A stretch of DNA of 64,000 bases. It comes from Verrucomicrobiaceae bacterium (GTDB taxonomy: Bacteria > Verrucomicrobiota > Verrucomicrobiia > Verrucomicrobiales > Verrucomicrobiaceae). The notes under the pieces were generated by a model. It was not told where the DNA came from and made no database searches. It saw only the letters and a list, made by a program, of their open reading frames with translations. The translations under genes were made by a program, and so were the position numbers. Each line of letters opens with the position of its first letter. Position 1 is the stretch's first letter. This document shows, piece after piece, positions 51,365 through 60,328 of the stretch. The stretch is from NCBI GenBank assembly GCA_019694165.1, contig JAIBCL010000017.1, positions 62,001 through 126,000 on the forward strand, given 5' to 3'.

Positions 51365-52135
51365 CTACAGGTCCTTCTTCCGGAACACACGCAGCGCCAG
51401 CGCAAGAGGCACGGCGATCCAGAGCAACAGCACGCCGACGGAGTAGCCGATGCCAAGCGCGGAGCCGAGAAACTCCTGCATGATGGCACCCGTCTGGCCC
51501 ATGAGGGCGGAGGCATCCATGCGCAACAGCACGATGATGCGCGCGAGGTCGATGGGATTCAGCGCGACCATGCCGATGGTGGCCTTTTCAAGCGGATAAT
51601 CCTGAAAGCGGAAGAGAACGTAGAGCACCAGGCAGTCGAAGATGATCGCAAAAAAGAACCAAAGCAGGAGGGCCACGCCCATGCCCCGCGCCTTGTCGCG
51701 CGTGCAGACGGCGCCGAGAAAAGCGATGGCTACGAAGACAAAGGTCAGCAACAACCCCACGCCGACGATGTGCAGCCCCGTGGCGCTGCGATCGTAAAGC
51801 ACAATAGGCAGCCCCACGCCGACGAGGAAGCCCATGCCGAGCGCCGCGGCCACACCGACGTACTCGCCGAGCAGGATCGTGGTGCGCCTCAGCGGCTGGG
51901 AGGAGAGCAGTTCGATGAACTCGTACGAATTGTAGAAATGGATGGTGGCGAAGACCAGGCTCATGAGCGGCACCAGCATGAGCACCACGCTGAGAATGCT
52001 GACCAACCCCTTGTTCACGTCACCTCCAATGTTGAACAACCCCGTCGCAGCCACGAAGAGAAAAAGCGTGTATCCGATGGCGATGCGGCTGCGCAAGATG
52101 TCATGAAGGACGTATTTGACGATGCGGGGGATCAC
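51365..52135 (-). CDS. nosY: NosY-like ABC transporter permease
   Basis: 256 residues, six hydrophobic segments. The sequence tracks the NosY permeases of Bacteroidota-type nos clusters: PLMSLVFATIHFYNSYEFIE, LLSSQPLRRTTILLGEYVGV, RDKARGMGVALLLWFFF and NPIDLARIIVLLRMDASALM. NosFY supports maturation or sulfur supply of the nitrous-oxide reductase copper centre together with NosD. It follows the ATPase gene by 88 bp on the same strand. nosZ and nosD are not in the window, so the assignment rests on sequence style. Confidence 0.72.
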   Translation of the reverse strand: MIPRIVKYVLHDILRSRIAIGYTLFLFVAATGLFNIGGDVNKGLVSILSVVLMLVPLMSLVFATIHFYNSYEFIELLSSQPLRRTTILLGEYVGVAAALGMGFLVGVGLPIVLYDRSATGLHIVGVGLLLTFVFVAIAFLGAVCTRDKARGMGVALLLWFFFAIIFDCLVLYVLFRFQDYPLEKATIGMVALNPIDLARIIVLLRMDASALMGQTGAIMQEFLGSALGIGYSVGVLLLWIAVPLALALRVFRKKDL

Positions 52136-52223
52136 GGAATGCGGATGGAGATGGTGGAGGGACGGTTGTGCGCGTTTCTCAGTGCTCAGTGCTCAGTCTG
52201 CAACTTGATCCGCCATCGTTCGG

Positions 52224-52952
52224 TCACGGACTGATCGCACCGGGATCACGCATCAGCCGCGCGACGAGTTTCCCGAGCTTGTCCTCGCCGCTCTCGGCAC
52301 GGAGTTCGTCGATGGGGCGGGAGAAGCGCAGCCTGCCTTCCATGATGAAGATCACGTCGGTGGTGATCTCGTCGAGGTCACTGAGGATGTGGGAGGTAAG
52401 GAGAATGAGCTTCCCCTTCCGCTGCTCGGCTTTGACTTTCTCCTTAAGTATCTCGACGGAGACGGGATCCAGACCCGCCGTCGGCTCGTCGAGCACGAGC
52501 ACATCGGGATCGAAGAGGAATGCCACGCACGCGCTCACGCGCTGGCGCGTGCCGCCGGAGAGAGTGCGCATGGGCTTGTGGGCGATCTTGCCGATCTCGA
52601 ACGCGTCCTTCAGCTCCTCGTCACGCCGCGCGCTGGTGCCGCGGCGGATTTCCTGGAGCATGTCGAAGAGCTGGCCCACGCGCATGTTGTCCGGGTAACG
52701 TCCGATCTGCGGCATGTAGCCGATGCGCGCGCGGAGGGCGGGATCACCAAGCAGGCTGCGACCGTCCAGGGTGAGCGTGCCGCTGTCTGGGATCACGGTG
52801 CCGAGCAGGCACTTGATGAGTGTCGTCTTGCCAGACCCGTTCGGCCCGATGAGCGAAAAGGACCTGCCGGCCGCCATCGACACACTGAATCCATCCAGCG
52901 CGCGGAGACGTCCGAAGGTCTTGGTGATGGCTGTGGCTTCGATCAAACTCAT
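52224..52952 (-). CDS. nosF: NosF-like ABC transporter ATPase
   Basis: 242 residues from ATG 52952. Walker A GPNGSGKTT with K42, signature LSGGTRQR, Walker B VLVLDEPTAGLDP and switch His in LLTSHILSDLDEI are all intact. GYMPQIGRYPDNMRVGQLFD is the wording typical of NosF. It energises the NosY-like permease encoded 88 bp downstream. The frame is open for 87 codons upstream, but no domain begins there. It might alternatively serve a general copper or efflux ABC system. Confidence 0.75.
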   Translation of the reverse strand: MSLIEATAITKTFGRLRALDGFSVSMAAGRSFSLIGPNGSGKTTLIKCLLGTVIPDSGTLTLDGRSLLGDPALRARIGYMPQIGRYPDNMRVGQLFDMLQEIRRGTSARRDEELKDAFEIGKIAHKPMRTLSGGTRQRVSACVAFLFDPDVLVLDEPTAGLDPVSVEILKEKVKAEQRKGKLILLTSHILSDLDEITTDVIFIMEGRLRFSRPIDELRAESGEDKLGKLVARLMRDPGAISP

Positions 52953-53406
52953 GAAGCGGCATGGTTGGTCGAGTATCCGCCGTTCGCAATCACGAAGAAG
53001 ACTCGCGTTCGCAATTCGGCCCCTCCATGCAGTGCGCTGGCGGTGCTCCGAACAGCCCGCCGCCCGAAGCACCAGCCGTCCCTCAACCACCGGATCAGCC
53101 GCATGATCGCGCGCCAGACCGCACCCATTCTCCCTGAATCGCCATCGCCGGTTCAGGGATGAAGCGGATATCCCCGCCGTGGCCGGATGCCGGACGAAGT
53201 GCACCAGATGCACGATTTCACCGGGGAACCGAAAGCGCGGATGTACCGCCGGCTGGCGGCAAAGTACCGCGGACCAGCAGCGGGAAGTGCTTCACCGTAG
53301 TGCCCACCTGCAATTGCAACGGAAACAAAGCACCATGCCTACAAAGGCTGGCCTGGAGTCTCTGACGAAGGCAAAGAGGAAAAAGCAGACGGACCACCAT
53401 CTCCCA
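52953..53406. other. 454-bp gap without a supported gene
   Basis: Between the nosF-like start and the DUF1553 stop, both minus strand. Several short ORFs cross it, for example one on the plus strand from ATG 53335 (MPTKAGLESLTKAKRKKQTD), but that one runs into the antisense of the DUF1553 gene and shows no domain. No terminator hairpin or repeat was found. The nosFY promoter should be in the proximal part. Confidence 0.4.
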
Positions 53407-56400
53407 TCACGACCTCGTGATCGTCTCATGCAGGTTCAGCAACACGCGCGCCACATGCGTCCACGCAGCGAGTTCGCTTGGGTTCAAATCCTTCGCCACC
53501 GGCGCAGCGCCGGTCTTCAGCAGCGACTCGGCAGCGGCAGCGTCCTTCGCGTAATCGGCGAGATGCTTCTGCACGAGTGACGAGATCGTCTTCAGCTCCT
53601 CGGCACTCGGATCGCGTTGCAGCGCCTGCTGCCAGGCCCAGGTGATGCGTTGCTTGGCGTCGCCTTTGCACTCGCTCAGGATGCGGGCAGCGAAGACACG
53701 CGCGGCTTCGACATACGTGGGGTCGTTGAGCAGCACGAGCGCCTGCTGGGGAATGTTCGAGCGGTTGCGTTCGGAGGTGCATTCTTCGCGGCTCGGGGCA
53801 TCGAAGGCGAGCATCGATGGATGCGTGAACGTGCGCTGCCACCAGGTGTAGAGGCCGCGACGATACAGGCCTTCGCCGCTGTCGTTCTGCCACTCGCGCG
53901 TGGGGAAGTTGAGGTTCTCCCAGTAGCGTTCGGGCTGATACGGCTTCACGCTCGGACCGCCGACCTTCGTCACGAGCAAGCCGGAGATCGCGAGCGCGTT
54001 GTCGCGCACGAGTTCGGCATCGAGACGGAACGGGCTCTGCCGCGCGCACTCGCGATTGTAGGGATCGGCGGCGACGAGTTCCTTCGTCGCGGTGGACACT
54101 TGCTTGTAGGTCGCGCTGGTGACGATGAGCTTCACCATGTGCTGATAATCCCAGCCGCTGTCCATGAACTCGCACGCCAGCCAGTCGAGCAACGGACCAT
54201 TCACCGGCGGCTCGCCTTGGGCACCGAGATCGCTCAATACCTTGCTGATGCCCGTGCCGAAGAGCTGCGCCCACAAGCGGTTCATCACCGTGCGTGCCGT
54301 CAGCGGGTTGTCTTTGGAGACAAGCCATTGCGCGAGATCGAGTCGCGTGAGATCGCGGCCTTCGATGTTCGGCTTCGGCAGATAGCCGGGCAGCGATGCC
54401 TTCACGACTTCGCCGCTCTCATCCATCCAGTTGCCGCGTGGCAAGATGCGCACCGTGCGCTTGTTGGTGTCGCTCACGCTGACGATGCACTTCGGTGCGT
54501 TGGCTTCGAAGTCGGCCTTCTCCTTCTCGGTCGTAGCGAGCTTCGTGCGCAGTTCGGCGAGCTGTGGCGCGATCTGCTTGTAAGCCGTCGCGAGTTTCTG
54601 CTTCTGCGGAGCCGTGCGCTTCTCGGGTGCGAGCTTCAAGATGTCGGCGATCTCCTTGTCCGGCAGCGACGTGCCCGGCGCACGAATCGGCTTCGGCGCA
54701 GTGGTGCTGTTAAGGCGCAGGTTTGCGATCTCGTGATTGTCGCCCCAGGCAAAGGTAAGCGTGAGGGTCACCATCGCATCCGCATCAGTGCTCGGTTCCG
54801 CGAGTTCGAGGTAAAGCGATTGATCCGCACCCGTGCCGCCGAGCACGCCCCAGCCGTTGTCTTTCTTGTCCGCGATGCCGTCGATCGCATTCGCGGCGGG
54901 GAAGTTGCCCTGCTGATAGGTCGCCGTCGCCGAGGCAATCTTGATCGGACCTTTGCGCTTCTTCGAGCCACTCGCGAGCGCCACCTCGCTGAGCACGAAG
55001 TTGCCATTCGATGCGAGTCCGACGCCTGGCAGCTTTTCCTTCAGCGCATCAAGTCGCAAACCCGTCGTGCCCTGCGGCAGCTTCGCGGTGATCACATAAC
55101 TATCCGTGCCGTCGTTCTGCTTCCGCTCGCTGCGCTTCTTGTCGATGGCACCACGCGCGATGCCGTCTTTGCCGAGTTTGAAGTCGATGTTCTTCTTCGA
55201 CGAAGCTGCAGTGATCGGCTTCACCATCTGCCACGCGCCATTCGACTCAATGGCTTCGAGCGACTTCTTCTCCCACTCCGCCTGCGCCGCTGCAAACTCA
55301 GGACGCGGCTTGGCAAACTCCGCCTGAAGGGCTGCGAGCCGCTTCGCGATGTCCGCCTGCTTTTTCTCGCCCTCGGCATCCAGCACCATCATGCCCGGCT
55401 CGCGACGACCGAGGATCGGCTCCTTGATGTCGGCAAAAAACGCGCCCATCGAGTAGAAGTCGCGTGTGGTCATCGGATCGAACTTGTGATCGTGGCACTG
55501 GCAGCAGCCCGTCGTCTGGCCCATCCACGCATTGCCCACCGCGCGCACGCGATCGGTCAACATGCGCTGCTCATAGTCCTTCGCCTGCGCGCCGCCTTCT
55601 TCGGTCGTGAGCAGCAAGCGATTGAAGGCGGAGCCCACGCGCGATTCTTGGTTCGCATCCGGCAGCAGATCGCCCGCGATTTGCTCCAGAGTGAAACGAT
55701 CGAAGCGCTTGTTCGTGTTGAACGACTTGATGACGTAATCGCGATACGGCCAGACGTTGTGCGGATTGTCGCTGTGGTAGCCGATCGTGTCTGCGAAGCG
55801 CACCTGATCGAGCCAGTTGATCGCCATGCGCTCGCCGTAGTGCGGGTTCTTGAAGAGGGATGTGACCAGTTCATCGTAGCGTTTGTCGGGCAGGTCGGAC
55901 CAGTCTGACACCTCTGATGGCGTTGGTGGCAGCCCAAGCAAATCAAAGTAGAGCCGCCGCACCAGCGTGCGCGCATCGGCCTGCGGCGACGGCTTGAGTC
56001 CGATCTCGCCGAGGCGCTTTTGCACGAGATGGTCGATCGGGTTTTTGCCCGCCGGAATCGCCGCCTTCACCGGCTTCTCGTAGGCCCAGTGAAGCTGGTA
56101 GTTCGCGCCCTGAGCGATCCACTTCTTGAGCACCTCCTTGTCGCGCGCCGACAGTTTCTTGTTCGAGTCCTTCGGCGGCATCAGATCCTCATCATCCGCC
56201 GCGAGCATCACTCTTTTAATCGTCTCACTCTCACCCGGCTTCCCCGGCACGAATGCTTCCTTCGCCAGCGCCTCCTTGCGGATGTCGAGTCGCAGCTTCG
56301 CCTTGCGATGATTCTTGTCCGGCCCGTGGCAGTAGAAGCAGTTGTCCGAGAGGATCGGTCGCACATCGCGGTTGAACTCGATCTTCGCGGGCACGGGTCG

Positions 56401-56457
56401 CTCCGCGGCGTTGACGGAGATCACGGCGAGTGAGGCAAAAAGGACGGCTCTGGTCAT
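53407..56457 (-). CDS. Secreted haem-DUF1549-DUF1553 protein (PSCyt1 type)
   Basis: 1016 residues; signal peptide ~1-18. PSCyt1 domain with c-type haem site NCFYCHGPDKNHRKAKLRLD and distal Met region DEDLMPPK. DUF1549 at ~140-350 (TLVRRLYFDLLGLPPTPSEV, INWLDQVRFADTIGYHSDNP) ends with CCQCHDHKFDPM. A 280-residue insert with coiled coil and a jelly-roll-like segment (NGNFVLSEVALASGSKK, AINAIDG-type NAIDGIADKKDNGW) precedes DUF1553 (TARTVMNRLWAQLFGTGISK, PQQALVLLNDPTY). Probably an outer-envelope oxidative protein; role unproven. Divergent from the next copy. Confidence 0.9.
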   Translation of the reverse strand: MTRAVLFASLAVISVNAAERPVPAKIEFNRDVRPILSDNCFYCHGPDKNHRKAKLRLDIRKEALAKEAFVPGKPGESETIKRVMLAADDEDLMPPKDSNKKLSARDKEVLKKWIAQGANYQLHWAYEKPVKAAIPAGKNPIDHLVQKRLGEIGLKPSPQADARTLVRRLYFDLLGLPPTPSEVSDWSDLPDKRYDELVTSLFKNPHYGERMAINWLDQVRFADTIGYHSDNPHNVWPYRDYVIKSFNTNKRFDRFTLEQIAGDLLPDANQESRVGSAFNRLLLTTEEGGAQAKDYEQRMLTDRVRAVGNAWMGQTTGCCQCHDHKFDPMTTRDFYSMGAFFADIKEPILGRREPGMMVLDAEGEKKQADIAKRLAALQAEFAKPRPEFAAAQAEWEKKSLEAIESNGAWQMVKPITAASSKKNIDFKLGKDGIARGAIDKKRSERKQNDGTDSYVITAKLPQGTTGLRLDALKEKLPGVGLASNGNFVLSEVALASGSKKRKGPIKIASATATYQQGNFPAANAIDGIADKKDNGWGVLGGTGADQSLYLELAEPSTDADAMVTLTLTFAWGDNHEIANLRLNSTTAPKPIRAPGTSLPDKEIADILKLAPEKRTAPQKQKLATAYKQIAPQLAELRTKLATTEKEKADFEANAPKCIVSVSDTNKRTVRILPRGNWMDESGEVVKASLPGYLPKPNIEGRDLTRLDLAQWLVSKDNPLTARTVMNRLWAQLFGTGISKVLSDLGAQGEPPVNGPLLDWLACEFMDSGWDYQHMVKLIVTSATYKQVSTATKELVAADPYNRECARQSPFRLDAELVRDNALAISGLLVTKVGGPSVKPYQPERYWENLNFPTREWQNDSGEGLYRRGLYTWWQRTFTHPSMLAFDAPSREECTSERNRSNIPQQALVLLNDPTYVEAARVFAARILSECKGDAKQRITWAWQQALQRDPSAEELKTISSLVQKHLADYAKDAAAAESLLKTGAAPVAKDLNPSELAAWTHVARVLLNLHETITRS

Positions 56458-56599
56458 GGCAAGGGGGCGATGGTGAGTACGCTACGCGCTGACAGGATAT
56501 TCCGTCGTCATTGCCGCCCGGCGCGCGCCTCCATCGAGCCGGCGCTGACAAATGCACGAGGTCCGGTGCGTACTATCGCGCTGCCACCCCCTGACCTCG

Positions 56600-59509
56600 A
56601 TGTTTCAACGCGCCTTTTGTCTCTGCGTGATCGCCTCCGCTCCGGCGTGGGCGCGTGCCGCCGCCTCACCGACGGACGGCATGGAGTTTTTCGAGAAAAA
56701 CGTGAGGCCGGTGCTCGTCACCCGTTGCTACGAGTGCCACTCGACGACGAAGAAGGTCAAAGGCGGACTCGCGCTGGACACCAAGGAGGCCACGCTCAAG
56801 GGCGGGGAGTCCGGCGCCGCCGTGGTGCCGGGTGATCCGGAGAAGAGCAGGCTTGTCGAAGCCGTCCGCTACTCGAACCGCGATCTTCAGATGCCTCCGA
56901 AGGGCCAGATGCCAGCCGCGGAGGTGAGGGTGCTCGAGCAATGGGTGAAGCTTGGCGCACCCGATCCGCGCACAGCCGCTGTCGCCGCCGTGGGTGCGTC
57001 CAAAGCGCCGCGCGTCATCGACATTGCCGAAGGGCGGAAATTTTGGTCGTTCCGGCCGGTGGAGTCCCCTGCTCTGCCAAAAACAAAAGACACCGCATGG
57101 ATCCGGACGCCGATTGATGCCTTCATCCTCGCGAAGCTGGAAGAAAAGGGTCTCAAACCCGCGCCTCCGGCGGACAAGCGCACGCTCATCCGCCGCGCGA
57201 CCTTCGACCTCACCGGACTGCCGCCGACGCCGGAAGACGTGGCGGCTTTTCTCGCCGACACGGACACGGATGCTTTTCAGCGCGTGGTGGAGCACCTGCT
57301 CGCCTCGCCCGCGTACGGCGAGCGCTGGGGCCGCCACTGGCTCGATGTCGCACGCTACGCCGACTCGAACGGAATGGATGAGAACGTCGCTCTCGGCCAC
57401 GCCTGGCGGTATCGCGATTACGTGGTGAAGGCATTCAACACGGACAAACCCTATGATCAGTTCCTCATCGAGCAGATCGCCGGCGACCTGCTGCCGATCG
57501 AAGCAGGCGTGGCGAAGCTCGATGCCGTCACCGCCACCGGCTTCCTGTCCCTGGGCGCCAAGGTGCTGGCCGAGCCCGATGTGCGGAAGCTGGAGATGGA
57601 CATCATCGACGAGCAGATCGACACGCTCGGCAAGGCATTCCTCGGCATGACCTTCGGCTGCGTGCGCTGCCACGATCACAAGTTTGACCCGGTGCGCATG
57701 GACGACTACTACGCCATGGCCGCCATCTTCCGCAGCACGCGAAGCCTAGCCGACGTGCGCACCGGCGCGATCAAGTACTGGTACGAACACTCGCTCGCCA
57801 CGCCGCAGGAACTCGAGGCGAAGAAAAAGCACGAAGCCATCGTCGCGAAGAAGCGTGCCGAAGTCACCGCATTTACCACCAAGGCGCGCACCGAGCTGAA
57901 GGCCGAATTGCAGTCCGGGGCGGCTGATTACCTCGCTGCCGCCGCATCGCTCGCCGTGGACACGCCCTTCGCCGAAGTCGAGAAACTCGCCGCGCAACGC
58001 GGCCTGCGCCCGCGCTACCTGCTCACCTGCCGCCACTATCTCGCGAAGAACGCCGAGCATCCCGTGTTTGCGAAGTGGCGCGAACTCGCCGCCGCAGGCC
58101 ATCCCGCCGCGGTGAAGCCGTACTACGCAAAACTTTTCGGCGACGCCGCAAAGGCGGCCGCCGACGCCAAGGCTGCCGCCGCCTCGCAGAAAACATCCGC
58201 GGCGAAGACCGCTGCGGCGACGAAGGCAGCGAAATCCGCCGTGGAAAAGCCCGCCGCGACACCATCGGCTGGATACACCATCTCCGATCCCGCGCTTGCC
58301 GCCGCCGACCAGGCGCTCAACGACATCGCCGGCTTCCTTGCCATTCCCGACAAGAACGAGCACGCCTTTGATTCCGCCACCTTCTCGCGGATCGAGGCCA
58401 TGAACGACGACCTCATGAAGCTCGAGGATCAAACGCCCGATCCCGCAGCGATCATGGGAGTGGCCGATGGCGATGTGAGCCGCACGCTGCCCATCCACAT
58501 CCGCGGCAGCTACCTCACGCTCGGCAAGGAAATCGAGCGTGGCTTTCCCGAGGTCATGCGAGTCTCGCTGACACGCCCCGTGCTCCCCGCAAAGCAGAGC
58601 GGCCGGCTGGAACTCGCACGCTGGCTCGCCAGTGGCGAGCACCCGCTCACCGCACGTGTCATGGTGAACCGCATCTGGCGCTGGCACTTCGGCAAAGGCA
58701 TCGTCGCCACCACCGACAACTTCGGCCTCCTCGGCGACAAACCTTCCCATCCCGCTCTGCTCGACTGGCTCGCGCATGACTTCGTCGAGCAAGGCTGGTC
58801 CGTGAAGGACCTCCACCGTCTCATCATGCGCTCCGCCGTTTATCAGCAGGCCAGCGGTACGGCACCGGAAGCGGGCGGCACCGCCGGTCCTTCCGCCGCC
58901 CCCTCCCCCCAGTCCGCCGGCGCCACGCTCATCGACCCGGAAAACCGTCTCCTCTCGCGCTTCAATATCCAGCGTCTCGAAGCCGAGGAGATTCGCGACG
59001 CCATGCTCGCCTCCGCCGGCACCCTCGATGCCGCCGTCGGCGGCAAAACCATCCCGCTGCGCAATCGCGAGTTCGTCTTCAATCACACCTCGAAGGATCA
59101 CACGACCTACGAAAGCCCGCGCCGCGGCCTCTATCTGCCCATCATTCGCAATCATCTCTACGACATGCTCGAGCAGTTCGACTATCCGGACCCCACCATG
59201 CCCACTGGCAGCCGGAACTCCACCGTAGTCGCCCCCCAGGCTCTCATCATGTTGAATTCTCCCGTCGCGATGGATGCCGGCACGGCGATGGCCAGACGCC
59301 TGCTCGCCGAAGGTCACCCTTCAGGCACCCAGCTCATCCGCCGCATTTACCAGCTCCTCTATGGCCGCGAGGCTTCCGATGCGGAAATCGCCCGAGCCGT
59401 GGCATTCCTGCAACGCATGACCACGCAGGAAAACAGGGATCGCGAGCGCCCCCTCGCCCTGCTTTGCCACACCTTGATGGCCGCAAACGAGTTCATCTAC
59501 CTCAGGTGA
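56600..59509 (+). CDS. Secreted haem-DUF1549-DUF1553 protein, second copy
   Basis: 969 residues from ATG 56600; signal peptide ~1-22. PSCyt1 with haem motif TRCYECHSTTKKVKGGLALD and RDLQMPPKG. DUF1549 (LIRRATFDLTGLPPTPEDVA, HWLDVARYADSNGMDENVAL) ends with CVRCHDHKFDPV. The linker to DUF1553 is Ala/Lys-rich (AKAAADAKAAAASQKTSAAK near 520-545) rather than a jelly roll. DUF1553 follows (TARVMVNRIWRWHFGKGIVA, APQALIMLNSPVAM). It is divergent from the 53407-56457 gene with a 142-bp shared upstream gap. An SGNH hydrolase gene follows at 86 bp. Confidence 0.9.
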   Translation: MFQRAFCLCVIASAPAWARAAASPTDGMEFFEKNVRPVLVTRCYECHSTTKKVKGGLALDTKEATLKGGESGAAVVPGDPEKSRLVEAVRYSNRDLQMPPKGQMPAAEVRVLEQWVKLGAPDPRTAAVAAVGASKAPRVIDIAEGRKFWSFRPVESPALPKTKDTAWIRTPIDAFILAKLEEKGLKPAPPADKRTLIRRATFDLTGLPPTPEDVAAFLADTDTDAFQRVVEHLLASPAYGERWGRHWLDVARYADSNGMDENVALGHAWRYRDYVVKAFNTDKPYDQFLIEQIAGDLLPIEAGVAKLDAVTATGFLSLGAKVLAEPDVRKLEMDIIDEQIDTLGKAFLGMTFGCVRCHDHKFDPVRMDDYYAMAAIFRSTRSLADVRTGAIKYWYEHSLATPQELEAKKKHEAIVAKKRAEVTAFTTKARTELKAELQSGAADYLAAAASLAVDTPFAEVEKLAAQRGLRPRYLLTCRHYLAKNAEHPVFAKWRELAAAGHPAAVKPYYAKLFGDAAKAAADAKAAAASQKTSAAKTAAATKAAKSAVEKPAATPSAGYTISDPALAAADQALNDIAGFLAIPDKNEHAFDSATFSRIEAMNDDLMKLEDQTPDPAAIMGVADGDVSRTLPIHIRGSYLTLGKEIERGFPEVMRVSLTRPVLPAKQSGRLELARWLASGEHPLTARVMVNRIWRWHFGKGIVATTDNFGLLGDKPSHPALLDWLAHDFVEQGWSVKDLHRLIMRSAVYQQASGTAPEAGGTAGPSAAPSPQSAGATLIDPENRLLSRFNIQRLEAEEIRDAMLASAGTLDAAVGGKTIPLRNREFVFNHTSKDHTTYESPRRGLYLPIIRNHLYDMLEQFDYPDPTMPTGSRNSTVVAPQALIMLNSPVAMDAGTAMARRLLAEGHPSGTQLIRRIYQLLYGREASDAEIARAVAFLQRMTTQENRDRERPLALLCHTLMAANEFIYLR

Positions 59510-59594
59510 CGCCCTTGCAGGCGTGGTTGCGCGATTCATGCACTGGCCGTGACAAGCCCCGTTGCACGGTGAATGACCCGTGACACACTTCGAC

Positions 59595-60281
59595 ATGTCC
59601 TTCTTCAGCCGCGCGGCCGCCATCGCCACCATCGTCATCGCCACTTCACTCCACGCCCAGCCGTCGAAGACCTATCCGAAAGTCCTCTTCCTGGGCAACA
59701 GCATTACCAAGCACGGACCGAAGGCCGACATTGACTGGCACGGCAATTGGGGCATGGCGGCGAGCGCGGAGGACAAGGACTACGCGCATGTGATGATGAA
59801 GGCGCTCGAAGCAACGACCGGCGCGAAGTCCGAGGTGATGATCAAGAACATCGCCGACTTCGAGCGCGCATACGCAGGCTATGACGTCGCGGGCAAGCAG
59901 AAAGAGCCGATCACCTTCGCCGCTGATCTCATTGTTCTCGCGATTGGCGAGAATGTGCCCGCGCTGAAGCCGGGTGACGACGCCACCAAGTTGCAAGCCA
60001 GCGTGGTCCAGCTTCTCAATGCCATGAAAGGCGATCGCAAGCCGACGATTCTCGTGCGCAGTTGCTTCTGGGCGAACGAAGCCAAAGACGCAGCCTTGAA
60101 GAAAGCCTGTGACGAAGTCGGCGGCATCTACGTGGACATCGGAACGATTGGCAAAGACAAGAGCCTTTACGGACGCGCCGAGCGTGAGTTCAAGAACGCC
60201 GGCGTCGCCAATCACCCGGGCGACAAGGGCATGGCGGCGATCGCTGAGGCGCTGATGAAGGCATTGATCGCCAATCACTGA
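59595..60281 (+). CDS. Secreted SGNH hydrolase, second type
   Basis: 228 residues from ATG 59595; signal peptide ~1-21 ending SLHAQ. The nucleophile block is VLFLGNSITKHGP (Ser36 in GNSIT rather than GDSIT), the Asn block is LIVLAIGENVP, and the C-terminal His is in NHPGDKGM. The protein is shorter and only distantly like the SGNH enzyme at 14.3 kb. Family members deacetylate glycans. It lies in a plus-strand run after the DUF1553 gene. Confidence 0.8.
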   Translation: MSFFSRAAAIATIVIATSLHAQPSKTYPKVLFLGNSITKHGPKADIDWHGNWGMAASAEDKDYAHVMMKALEATTGAKSEVMIKNIADFERAYAGYDVAGKQKEPITFAADLIVLAIGENVPALKPGDDATKLQASVVQLLNAMKGDRKPTILVRSCFWANEAKDAALKKACDEVGGIYVDIGTIGKDKSLYGRAEREFKNAGVANHPGDKGMAAIAEALMKALIANH

Positions 60282-60292
60282 GAAACCTTGTG

Positions 60293-60323
60293 CCGGGCCG
60301 GGTTCCCGGGCCCGGTGACTTTT
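60293..60323 (+). terminator. Possible terminator between the SGNH and MGMT-like genes
   Basis: CCGGGCCGGG and CCCGGGCCCGG (60293-60315) can form an imperfect GC-rich stem with a very short loop, followed by TGACTTTT. It sits 11 bases after the SGNH stop and just before the next start. Confidence 0.35.
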
Positions 60324-60328
60324 CAGCC

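Noticed and set aside
52178-52200. CTCAGTGCTCAGTGCTCAGT triplet upstream of nosY
   Set aside because: Three short direct repeats only; no array structure or spacers, so not a CRISPR, and too short to name an operator.
53617-55908. 763-codon plus-strand open frame antisense to the DUF1553 gene
   Set aside because: Arg/Leu/His-rich shadow composition; the opposite frame has haem and DUF motifs.
56458-56599. GCGTACT word on both strands in the gap between the divergent DUF1553 genes
   Set aside because: Seven bases occurring once on each strand is weak evidence and the word is not seen upstream of the other DUF1549 genes.
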